Shown: piece by piece, positions 56,097-64,000 of the stretch
Numbering within the stretch: position 1 is the stretch's first letter
Layout: each line of letters opens with the position of its first letter
DNA from: Mesodorylaimus sp. YZB2_4
Lineage: Eukaryota > Nematoda > Enoplea > Dorylaimida > Dorylaimidae
Length of the DNA: 64,000 nt
NCBI GenBank assembly: GCA_030248295.1
Contig: JASANH010000232.1
Span: 479,138 to 543,137, forward strand
Reading direction: 5' to 3'
Made by a program: the position numbers and the translations under genes
The notes under the pieces: generated by a model
The model's input: only the letters and a program-made list of their open reading frames with translations
Told to the model about the DNA's origin: nothing
The model's database searches: none

Positions 56097-56618
56097 CTAA
56101 CCTGCGGCAACCATCTTTTCCATTAGCTGTTTCACAACAGGTCTTTGGAAAAATGGAATCCCCCTCGGGGCCTGGTGTGTTGGAGGGTTGCTGCCGATAT
56201 TGATCACATGCTTTATGGGTGATTTCACCGGCGTCAGCTCAGAATCTGAGCTCGCGAATATGCCTCTTTTAGCCGACTCAATCAGAAATTGTTTCATCTC
56301 TGATTTCTGCTGCGTCGACAAGTCTGGATTCGTGAACTCCAATTTACGAATCGCGTCTACTGACTTGCTATAGTCTCCAGGCACCGCACTATTCTTATCC
56401 TCGTGTACCTGGAAGACGGTTTCCGCACGACCCAGCTTCTGCCCCTCTCGCAGAATCACTGGTGAATTGGTGCTATTTGTGACTGACAACCACATCCTGT
56501 TGTTCCGTACCTTGCTCACGCAGTTAGCAATGAGCAGCGTCTCCTCATCGAAACCCGTAACGTCAAGTATTGACGTCTTCCTGTTCGGCAAATCACAGAG
56601 GAACATGGCAGTCATCAT
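56097..56618 (-). pseudogene. Gypsy pol segment between protease and RT
   Basis: 173 residues with SPIKHVINIGSNPPTHQAPRG and FFQRPVVKQLMEKM at the end, the usual linker before RT. Most of its first part is deleted in copy 1. It ends at a TAG replacing the CAG (Gln) present in copy 1, so RT is cut off by a nonsense change. Confidence 0.75.
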
Positions 56619-56619
56619 T

Positions 56620-56935
56620 TGGTTTTACAGAAACATCGTACGGTGTCTTTTACGCAGTCTTTCGAATATTCGACTATGTCTTTATGGAATTCGTTATCTG
56701 AGGATGTTGTTTTTTCTTCTCTCAGTAATTTTAATTCGACTGTTCGTTCGATGACATTTAACGCATGATTCTCTTTTCTCTTTTTTTTTATCCAGTTTGT
56801 GTCTGCCCCAGTAAGTGCGCTCTTGCTGCTTTGGGTCGCAGTAAAGCTTGAACTTGAACTTGAACTTGAACTTGCATCCCCTGCGGTGCAATTCACTTTA
56901 CCTTGAATGTACTTTTCAGTCCTCGCAGGTATACA
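56620..56935 (-). other. Sequence absent from Gypsy copy 1, with CAAGTT repeats
   Basis: Lies between the protease (ending ..CLAETVT) and the linker. It contains about five TTCAAG units, giving a poly-Ser frame, and a Lys-rich stretch. It may be genuine family sequence deleted from copy 1 or an insertion. Confidence 0.45.
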
Positions 56936-57507
56936 TAGTTACTGTCTCTGCCAGACACACCGTCCCACTCGTCGCTTTATCTGACGCGTAACCCTGCATC
57001 TCATCAAGGTCCACTGTCGGAACATCCTTCATGCGACCATCAGTATAGTCAAATCTTACTGGGCCGAACTTCGCTAAGAAGTCTCGACCTAGCAGCATGG
57101 GGACGGGTATGTCCTCCAACACAATGAACTTGTGTCCGACCGTTCGATTATGCACTCGGACTCGCAAATGCACAACCTCATCTGCCATAACCACAGACCC
57201 GTGTATCCCACGAATCGGGGTCTCCTCTACCTTCTCAAGGGTAAGGTCTATTCCCTTGAATTCCCGATCTGGCACGAAGAAACTCAAACAGTGCCTTCGA
57301 TGCGAAACTTCTGCCAGCTCCTGTGTCTATGATGGTCTTCGACACTGTGGCGCACCCATCATCAAGATATGTCATCGTATATTTTGGTTGTACAGACAGA
57401 TCAGGCCTTTTCTTGTCACCCCTCCGTGATGACCAAGCCATCAACACTGTGTTCAGAGAGTCCACCACATCGGGTGCGATCGGCACCTCGAAGTCCTTTC
57501 CATCCAA
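56916..57507 (-). pseudogene. Gypsy aspartic protease, frame-broken
   Basis: IDTGAGRSF lies in the frame 57507-57235 and LEDIPVPMLLGRDFLAKF in the frame 57287-56916. The shift (overlap 57235-57287) sits at the same position as in copy 1. Confidence 0.8.
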
Positions 57508-57638
57508 CTGTTAGAAGCCGTTCACGAACTCGATTCACTCTGCGCGCCCATTCTCTCAGGCACTTCCATCTGGCTTGAGCTACTCGGTGCAGCCTGAACC
57601 TAGCACTACGTGAACTAGAATACGTCCTCATGGCCTTG

Positions 57639-58958
57639 TTAGTGCACAGCATGCGCACTGCCATGTACAGTACTGGAACACTCGAGTCGTCCGCATAAAG
57701 TCTGTACCCCATGCAACAACAAATCTATCAGACTGAACAATAAACCAAAAAATAAGGCCAAATGCCTCAGAGTTCGTGAGCTAAGCTTAAATAGTTGGAT
57801 CGCACTCAACACGAAACACCCGATCAACACGAAAACAATGTTCGCGCGTCCAACTTCTCTGGGAATCATTCTTGATCCATCGCTACCGCTTGTCCCCCGA
57901 AAGCGATTTCCAATTCGACGGTGGCTGCCAGCGCTTTGATCTACGTGACGTAAGCCTCGCTTAGGTCTCTTAACCAACCCTCGCATTTTCCTCCAGCTTA
58001 CCTTCTCCACCACGCTCTGCTCAGCATTTCCGCTGATCATTGGGTCTTTCGAGTTAACTAGTGCGCTGGTTTCCTTGGCTTTGCCGTCCTCAGTTTGAAG
58101 AAACACAGTCGGATCGAACAGTTCCTCCGGTTTCTCGTTCGATCCCGCACGAGCCCTCTTTTGTGGTTGTTTCTGCATGAAAGCGAGACATGACCCCAAG
58201 TCAAGTTCATATCCGTTGGGAGACATGAAATCAGCGTAGCCTTCAACTTCACCTTGCTCGCCTTCGCTTTCGTCCACCCAAAAGTGTCTTTGACCATGGC
58301 TGCCGATAGTCCTACCTCCCCAACTAGTTCTATAGTCCACCCCTCGATTGCCATCTGTGCCGCCTCTACGAGCCTGGTCATCCCTAACCGGCTCCTGGCA
58401 GGTGTCCTTCTTGTGCCCGGTCTTGCCACAGTTCCAGCATCGAGGCCCTCGGACCTTTTCATCTTCGCCAGCTTTCTCGACTGGTTCTCCATGAGCACGT
58501 TTTCGCTCCTTTAACTCTGTCAATCGGATCGCATCTGTCATGCCTGGTACTAAACCCGACAGGTACTCGAACGTCTCAGAGTATCGATGCACATCCTCCT
58601 TCGCTTTTCCACGTAGTGGCTCCTTCTCGTACATCGAATAGAAAGGCTGACTCTTCCTAACGGGCTCGCCGCCAGTCCCAACCGGAACGTTTGCTCCAAC
58701 ATTCTGGTTTACCGCGTTGATTTGTGGATTTGCAACATTCAGAGCGTTTCCCTGCTGGTTCTTAGCGTTTTGCTGCATTTGTTGCACGACCACAGTCAGA
58801 TTCTGCACCTGAGCTGTCAAAGCAGTCAACGCTTCCATGAATCCTTGTGGAACTACCTGTACCACTTGGGGAGCATTACCTCCCCCTTCGCCATGATTAG
58901 CGACAATGTCCTCGTTCTCATCCATCTCTGTGGATCGACCGTTACTCCGAACTAACAA
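57639..58958 (-). CDS. Gypsy Gag-like ORF with zinc knuckle and hydrophobic C-terminus
   Basis: 439 aa on minus, open from the ATG at 58958. The N-terminal half has a Gln-rich, coiled-coil-like stretch (MEALTALTAQVQNLTVVVQQ). A CCHC zinc knuckle, CWNCGKTGHKKDTC, lies near residue 172. The C-terminal ~90 residues hold a strongly hydrophobic segment (ANIVFVLIGCFVLSAIQLF, LALFFGLLFSLIDLLL). The capsid-like middle between the coil and the knuckle looks short for a Gypsy Gag, so an internal deletion is likely. Upstream lies the leader with ~50-bp repeats and then the LTR. Confidence 0.75.
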   Translation of the reverse strand: MLVRSNGRSTEMDENEDIVANHGEGGGNAPQVVQVVPQGFMEALTALTAQVQNLTVVVQQMQQNAKNQQGNALNVANPQINAVNQNVGANVPVGTGGEPVRKSQPFYSMYEKEPLRGKAKEDVHRYSETFEYLSGLVPGMTDAIRLTELKERKRAHGEPVEKAGEDEKVRGPRCWNCGKTGHKKDTCQEPVRDDQARRGGTDGNRGVDYRTSWGGRTIGSHGQRHFWVDESEGEQGEVEGYADFMSPNGYELDLGSCLAFMQKQPQKRARAGSNEKPEELFDPTVFLQTEDGKAKETSALVNSKDPMISGNAEQSVVEKVSWRKMRGLVKRPKRGLRHVDQSAGSHRRIGNRFRGTSGSDGSRMIPREVGRANIVFVLIGCFVLSAIQLFKLSSRTLRHLALFFGLLFSLIDLLLHGVQTLCGRLECSSTVHGSAHAVH

Positions 58959-58979
58959 CTGTTACCTTTAAGAACGACT

Positions 58980-59235
58980 ACGGCCTCGTCTCCAGCGAAA
59001 CCAAGACGGTTCGCAAACGAGTCCAACGCGAAATCGTCTCCAGCGAAACCCAATTAGGGACCGCAAACGAGATCACTGAGAGCTAAATTCGTCTCCAGCG
59101 AAAACCTTGACGGTCACGCAACCGCCAGAAGAATTCGTCTCCAGAGCACACTAAGGTACTCAAACGAAAGCTCTCATAAAATGAAGTCCGTCTCCAGTGC
59201 AACCAAAACAGGAAGCACAAACGAACAAGGTAACA
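58980..59235 (-). repeat. Gypsy leader: five ~50-bp imperfect tandem repeats
   Basis: TCGTCTCCAG on plus (CTGGAGACGA on the coding strand) recurs near 58986, 59034, 59089, 59134 and 59188 (CCGTCTCCAG in the last). The early copies are followed by CGAAACC, and most spacers contain CAAACGA. It lies between the LTR and the gag ATG. Confidence 0.85.
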
Positions 59236-59302
59236 CGCTCGGAACGTCACCGAAAAGTCTTACCTCTTTTCTCTCTCCCCTCGCCAAGACCGCCCCCAAA
59301 AA

Positions 59303-59617
59303 TGTAATGACGATCCCCGATGTTGCTCGCCTAACCACTTGTCTAGGGGCTCGGGTTCTAAGGGACTTCAGGTTGTAGTATGAGGACTCACAACCCGGAA
59401 CCGAACTCACCAAACGTGCACAGACTACGATGAGCCATACTCGATTATTGACCACACAGATATTCCCGAAACGCACGTACAGTACTACTCTCGGTGACAG
59501 TCAACAAACAGTCCCCATAGCATAGCAATGCACACGCCCGACCAGAAGTATGCAGCATTACACTTATATTCGGATACACGCGGACGCACGCTATCATTCC
59601 AGCACAGCTTCATCACA
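59303..59617 (-). repeat. Gypsy 5' LTR, complete (315 bp)
   Basis: On minus it begins TGTGATGAAGC and ends GTCATTACA, with TG...CA termini and a match to the 3' LTR at 28478-28790. Directly inside it is TTTTTGGGGGCGGTC, where a primer binding site is expected; I could not match it to a given tRNA. Confidence 0.9.
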
Positions 59618-60231
59618 CCAGTAATTCCAGTGGCGGGGGCTCGACTCCCGCTCAGGATGGTACTGATTTTTTCTTAACGTGAGCCATATTTACTGTATCT
59701 TCTAAAATTGGTTGATTGCCGAAACCACTATTGTTTTAGCGGTGTCGCATTGGTACGGGCCATTGGGATGAACACAAACAGTGCTGCGCCTTTTTTATGT
59801 ATGTCTTGTGCTGGCCATTTGAGCCTCTCCCTGTCGAGCTGTTGCAGCACCAGCAGCAGGGTACACGGTCGTTGTGCCTGCACGATTGGTCGGTGCGACA
59901 GCATTGTCTCAATTCGACACCATGTTGGCGAATTTTTCCAAGCGCAGCAGTTTCAGTGCCGCTTTACGAAGTTTAGAGTTAAAGCCGTAAAAGCGAAAAA
60001 GGCCACTAAAGAATTGACAGCATTTGTGTACGTGCTATTACCTGGCTTTATCCAATACGGCAAGGGTACTCGAAAGTTGCCCAATAAAGTGAGAAAATTA
60101 TGGATGGCCATCAGTGCCAATTCAAATACCGATATGGTAATTATGGATTTGGTAAGCTGAAGCTGTTTTCGAATCCTGCCCGCTTCACCGCTGGCCGATG
60201 GCAGTTTGAAAATACGACGGACGCAAAAGAG

Positions 60232-60444
60232 CTATGCGAAAACAGTCAGCACAGCACTACACAGTCCAGCAAAGCATGAAAACGTGCTGGAAAATCGGAT
60301 ATAATTCAATCCATACGTGGAGACGACCCCGCACTGCCACGTGGCCAACCTCCGATCGGAAACGGGCACGGTCAGGCTGAGAACAAGGGTTATCAGAACA
60401 AGAGAGTACGCAAGCAACCCCAGTCCCCAGCCAGTCCTATTCAT
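60232..60444 (-). CDS. Hypothetical 70-aa membrane protein
   Basis: MNRTGWGLGLLAYSLVLITL begins a signal-anchor-like span; a second hydrophobic stretch ends the protein (FAGLCSAVLTVFA), with W..C between. It has a proper ATG and stop, but no family match and no exon context that I can support. It could be the first exon of a tetraspan-type protein. Confidence 0.3.
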   Translation of the reverse strand: MNRTGWGLGLLAYSLVLITLVLSLTVPVSDRRLATWQCGVVSTYGLNYIRFSSTFSCFAGLCSAVLTVFA

Positions 60445-60475
60445 CTATTTGTGGTGAAACTAGAGAGCAGCAGCG

Positions 60476-60610
60476 ATGGCTACGAAACGCTCGAAACCTC
60501 CCAAAAGCAAGAAGCTGGCTTCGGTATTGAAAGCCAGGGGATATATCAAAGGCCAAATTGTACGGACACAGGCGCCTAAACTCGTCCGACTCTGCAAGGT
60601 CTCAGAGTAA
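60476..60610 (+). CDS. Hypothetical small basic protein, 44 aa
   Basis: Starts MATKRSKPPKSKKLASVLKA and is rich in Lys/Arg throughout. Not recognised. It lies opposite the start of the 70-aa minus-strand frame, with 31 bp between the ATGs. Confidence 0.25.
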   Translation: MATKRSKPPKSKKLASVLKARGYIKGQIVRTQAPKLVRLCKVSE

Positions 60611-61739
60611 AGGATTTTATAGGCGCCACTCAGTAGTAGTAGGAGGTAGTAGGAGTAGATATGTACCCAGCAGGAGATTGCCCGATGCGATGCCGGCCAG
60701 GACAGTCGATCGACCAAGGAGGGCTCTATCGCTGATCAGGACGCCAAAAATCAGCAGATTCAACGAAGTTGCAAGCTTAGCACAATATAAGCGACTTTGG
60801 CATAGTCGACACCACTTATTGAGCCCACATCGGCCACAGAGGCGTTTTCCATGTTAGAAGAACTCCACGAAAAGCCACATGCCCGTCGATGACTGTGAAA
60901 AGCGCGAAAGAGGCCTGCCTTTTTAGGGTGCATGAATCTGATTCCGTGCGAGCATACACCTACTGTAATTTGCAGAATAAGGTTCGGCTTGCCTACATTT
61001 CCTTCCAGCACCTACCCGTTAATGTGGTTTAGACCCGGCCTCATATATTGTGATGCTAATGGTGGGGCAAAGCATAAATATGTTTGACGCACTTGTATTT
61101 CAGAGCTCGTGCAAAGGTATATGTCAACCCTATTTCATATTTTGATGTCGATTTATAAGCTTTGCAACGCATTGCGTGGTTGCTTAAAAAAACATGCTTT
61201 CACCCTCTCTCGTAAATGAAGACCTGCGTCACCATATTGTGTCCCTTTAGTATTTTTCTAATGTTCGAGAGCGTAATTCGTAACATTTTTAGAAAACTCT
61301 GTCATAATGGCTTCTTTATGAGAGCACTGGTAATGATGTTGGCTGTGCATGCTTAAAGCGCAGGTATAAGAATGCAAAAGTTATATTCTACTACCTGTTT
61401 TGGGGCCCTAAGCCGCCAGCAAGGCCCCCTTTCTTCCATTATTGTTTTTTTTTTTTTTTAAATGTTTATTAGACATAAAGCAAAATATAAGTTCCACAAA
61501 AAACCTAAAGCATCATAGCCTTATTCACATTTTATCATATTATCACGCCTTCTCCTTCTACCCACCCCATTCTCCAAAAGTCATGATGCCTGTTTCCCTG
61601 GCACTGGAAGACCTATCCTCAAATGCTAACAAGAGACAAAGGACAAAAAAAATACCCACAAATCAATATGCTATACGACTTCTAATTGACTCATATGAAA
61701 AAGGGAAAGTAGGATATGCTTGTCCCTGCATACTTGTGA

Positions 61740-61925
61740 AGTCTACAAAAGACACCCTTTTAACCAAAGTTTTTTGTTTTTTTTGTTTTTTTTTTCCATT
61801 TCAAAATTTTTTTTTTTTTTTTTTTTTTTTCTTTTTTTATTTTTTATTTTTTATTTCAATTTTTTTCTATTTTTTTATTTTTTTTTTTTTATTTAAATTT
61901 TTTTTTTTTTTTTTTTTTTTTTAAT
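61740..61925 (-). repeat. A-rich tail of the LINE (T-rich on plus)
   Basis: About 180 bp of nearly pure T with scattered A/C on plus, immediately 3' of the LINE ORF on minus. This is the position of a retroposed poly(A) tail. Confidence 0.8.
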
Positions 61926-61944
61926 TAAATTCAGCCCTTATACT

Positions 61945-64000
61945 TTATCCTCCTGGAATCGCATACAAAACCTCGATAAAAGACAACTTTACAAACTGCT
62001 CATGAAAACCCTGCGGTGTCAAAATACACCTAGCTCGTTTTGTTAGTCCTTTTAGTCGGGTCACCAGCGAATCCCACATGTCAATCAGCTCATTGTCTTC
62101 CTCATAGGCCACCCTTGCTGCCCATATACACCTCTGGGTACATTGCAAAACCATGTTTGCAACTGAGGCGATATGTTTATTTTGAAGACCCAGTACTCCA
62201 AAAATCCTATTCTCCTCACTAAGAGATACAGTACTGTCTAACTTTTTCAACAGTCCCTCCACTTGCTCCCAAAAGTACTCAATTCTTGGGCATTTCACAA
62301 AAACGTGATAGACATCTTCGTGTTTATCCAATCCATACCTAACACTGCAGTATTTACAGTTAGCGTCTAAATCTGCAAAATTAGAGACTCTGCTTCTCGT
62401 ATACAGTGCTTTATACAACAATGAGTAGTGCAAATTTCGTGAATACCCATCCACATTTTTGGTCCGAGTCAATCTCCAATACGCACTAAAATCTATCTGC
62501 TCCATTCCCAACTTTCCCTGCCAGTACTGTTGCATCGCTGTCGTCGCTTTCATAACTTTCTTCTCCAACATATGCTTATACAAAATCTTTGTCTTAACGT
62601 GTTTGATCGGATAAACTCGGGCGTCCAAGCCGACACTGTTAGGGTTCAATAAAGAAAATTTAGCAGTCACCACGGCCCTGCGTATATCCTTGTACAGTCG
62701 GGGTACTGCAATCACATCCAACTGGTTTGGCTTCGCATCCTGCACTTTACTGTAGAAATAGTCAAAACTGGCATGCCACGCGGCATTATTATCTGAGCAC
62801 TGCCTGCGTAGTAAAAGCATCAGCCTGAAAGCTAATACTTTGTAGCCTACATCAGGGTAGGCTATCCCACCCTGCTCCTTGCTTCTCTTTAGAATGCACT
62901 TATTTATCATATTCACTTTTGAAGGATACCAAAGATATCCATCAATTTGCCTTTCTACAAATCTCTGAAAATCGTTCTCAGGTGCAATTATTGATGCCAA
63001 ATACCATGCTTTCGAGAGAAAGTATGTGTTGGCAACATGGATCCTACCAAAATAAGAGATCTCTTTATGGGGTACTTTGCTACTTAGCTGCCCTATGTGC
63101 TCACGGACTGCCACCCAGTTGTCGTTATTTTCCAACCCGCTTCGCAAGATCCAAAACCCATAAACTTTTATTTTCTCCGTCATAAACTGTCCCAGCTCTT
63201 CGTCTATCTCGGAAATACCCTTTGCTCCAAGGCATAAGATTTTGGTTTTTGCTCTTTTTAGTGTCGCTCCTGATGCTTTCCTGAATTCTTCATACACCCA
63301 AAATATCTGCTTCACTGAGTCCGTATCCGCCACCAAAAAATTTGTATCATCAGCATAATTACTGATTTTTAGCTGATGCCCTAGCACGTCAATACCTTTT
63401 ACACCCGTGTCCCTTCTTATATAATTGGCGACTGTCTCAGATACTAGAACATACAAGAGGGCGGATAACGGACACCCTTGCCTGATTCCCCTGGTCTGGC
63501 AGAAAGCAGCCGAAACGTAGCCATTTACCTGCACTGACGATTTTACCATTCCTGGCTTATAGATAATTTTGATCCAGTCCCCAAAAGTCTGGCCTAAGCC
63601 GAAATACTCTAACACCCTGTGCAAATACTCCCATTCCACTATATCGAAGGCAGTCATGTGGTCGACAGAAAGGAGCATGGCTTCCGCACCGGTCTCATTT
63701 ATGTACTCCACCGCATTGTACAGGGTCAAGACCCCGTCCCTGATATCCCTTCCAGGCACCGAGCACGTCTGGTCAGGATGCACAATTTTAGGCATTACTT
63801 TCCTCAACCTCATGGCTAGGACTTTTGCCAAAATTTTGTAGTCCACATTCAGCATGGTCAATGGCCGCGTTTGACCTTTGGGCTTTGTCCCCTTCCCCCT
63901 TATACAGCTGCGAAATTATTCCAAAGTAACAACTTGAGGGAAGAAACCCTACCCTCAGAGAAGCCGAATAGACTTTACTCAGAATTTGTCCTAGTTCTCC
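61945..64000 (-). mobile_element. Non-LTR retrotransposon (LINE), 3' part, reaching the window end
   Basis: On minus, 63861-61945 is open for 638 aa: the RT palm with HPDQTCSVPGRDI, FDIVEWEYLHRVLEYFGLG, RGIRQGCPLSALLYVLVSE and the catalytic YADD (NYADDTNFLV), then a thumb/connection with EISYFGRI and WYLAS, and a C-terminal zinc-knuckle-like CKYC...H...C before the end. The frame upstream (LGQILSKVYSASLRVG, LYKG) joins RPLTMLNVDYKIL across a shift in a G-rich stretch near 63890, so this copy is probably dead. The arrangement suggests an L1/Tx1-like clade. Endonuclease and ORF1 would lie beyond the window. The fragment at 23277-23800 is from the same or a sister family. Confidence 0.88.

Larger units (their letters stand above)
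54967..59617 (-). mobile_element. Ty3/Gypsy retrotransposon, copy 2, internally deleted
   Basis: Reads on minus from a 5' LTR (59617-59303) through a repeat-rich leader, gag with zinc knuckle, protease, RT N-terminal half and the post-integrase tail. RNase H and the integrase core are missing by an in-frame deletion, and the 3' LTR is lost where a TIR element abuts. Nucleotide identity to 23990-28220 is high by eye, so both copies are fairly young. Confidence 0.92.
59618..61440. other. Intergenic with small doubtful ORFs
   Basis: The plus frame ending 60160 has a Lys-rich then globular-looking stretch (KAVKAKKATKELTAFVYVLL) before a GTAAGC donor-like site, and could be an exon of an unrecognised gene. 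The other candidates are listed separately. Otherwise nothing. Confidence 0.3.

Overview
The window is nuclear DNA of an invertebrate animal. Genes have short GT-AG introns and lie on both strands. They are separated by many degraded transposons. A cuticlin-like ZP-domain membrane protein, a C-type lectin/PAN secreted protein, a degenerin-type channel and a cysteine-rich secreted protein point to an ecdysozoan, most likely a nematode. That assignment is an inference. Exon models were built by hand from open frames, splice consensus and remembered family sequence patterns, with phases checked.

Layout. 1-9.4 kb, minus strand: DEG/ENaC channel, SERGEF (RCC1-repeat protein) and sideroflexin-5 (nine exons, start to stop). 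9.9-13.0 kb, plus strand: a two-exon GT8 glycosyltransferase, divergent from sideroflexin-5, with two non-autonomous DNA transposons in its intron. 13-18.4 kb: no gene seen; two TIR elements, a SINE-like repeat and poly-G tracts. 18.5-22.2 kb: a six-exon secreted C-type lectin / Thr-Ala-rich / PAN protein with a long-TIR element in one intron. 23.3-28.8 kb: a LINE fragment and a decayed 5'-truncated Ty3/Gypsy element with 3' LTR. 29.4-31.9 kb: cuticlin-like ZP gene. 32.7-33.9 kb: BEL/Pao integrase pseudogene. 34.7-36.1 kb: a long-TIR element and a LINE tail. 36.1-45.5 kb is a dense conserved cluster: ENOPH1 and NDOR1 on minus, RTRAF and AK6 on plus, with the two pairs divergent from a 279-bp shared promoter. 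47.2 kb: a small secreted PYGDY-repeat protein. 49.1-52.2 kb: Tc1-like element with a foreign insert. 52.9-53.7 kb: secreted Cys-rich/Thr-rich protein. 54.5-59.6 kb: a second copy of the Gypsy family on minus, with 5' LTR, gag and a large in-frame deletion in pol. 61.7-64 kb: 3' half of a LINE with an A-rich tail.

How the genes relate. NDOR1 (electron donor for cytosolic Fe-S assembly), ENOPH1 (methionine salvage), RTRAF (RNA ligase complex/transcription) and AK6 (nuclear adenylate kinase) are housekeeping genes. They sit in two same-strand pairs with gaps of 291 bp and 203 bp, compatible with nematode-style operons, though no spliced leader evidence is available. The lectin, ZP, PYGDY and Cys-rich genes encode secreted or surface proteins.

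Most unusual: several non-autonomous long-TIR elements with iterated short motifs in their arms and, in three cases, 9-10 bp target duplications; a Gypsy family with a conserved hydrophobic segment between zinc knuckle and protease and ~50-bp repeats in its leader; and an ENOPH1 exon flanked by inverted repeat copies.
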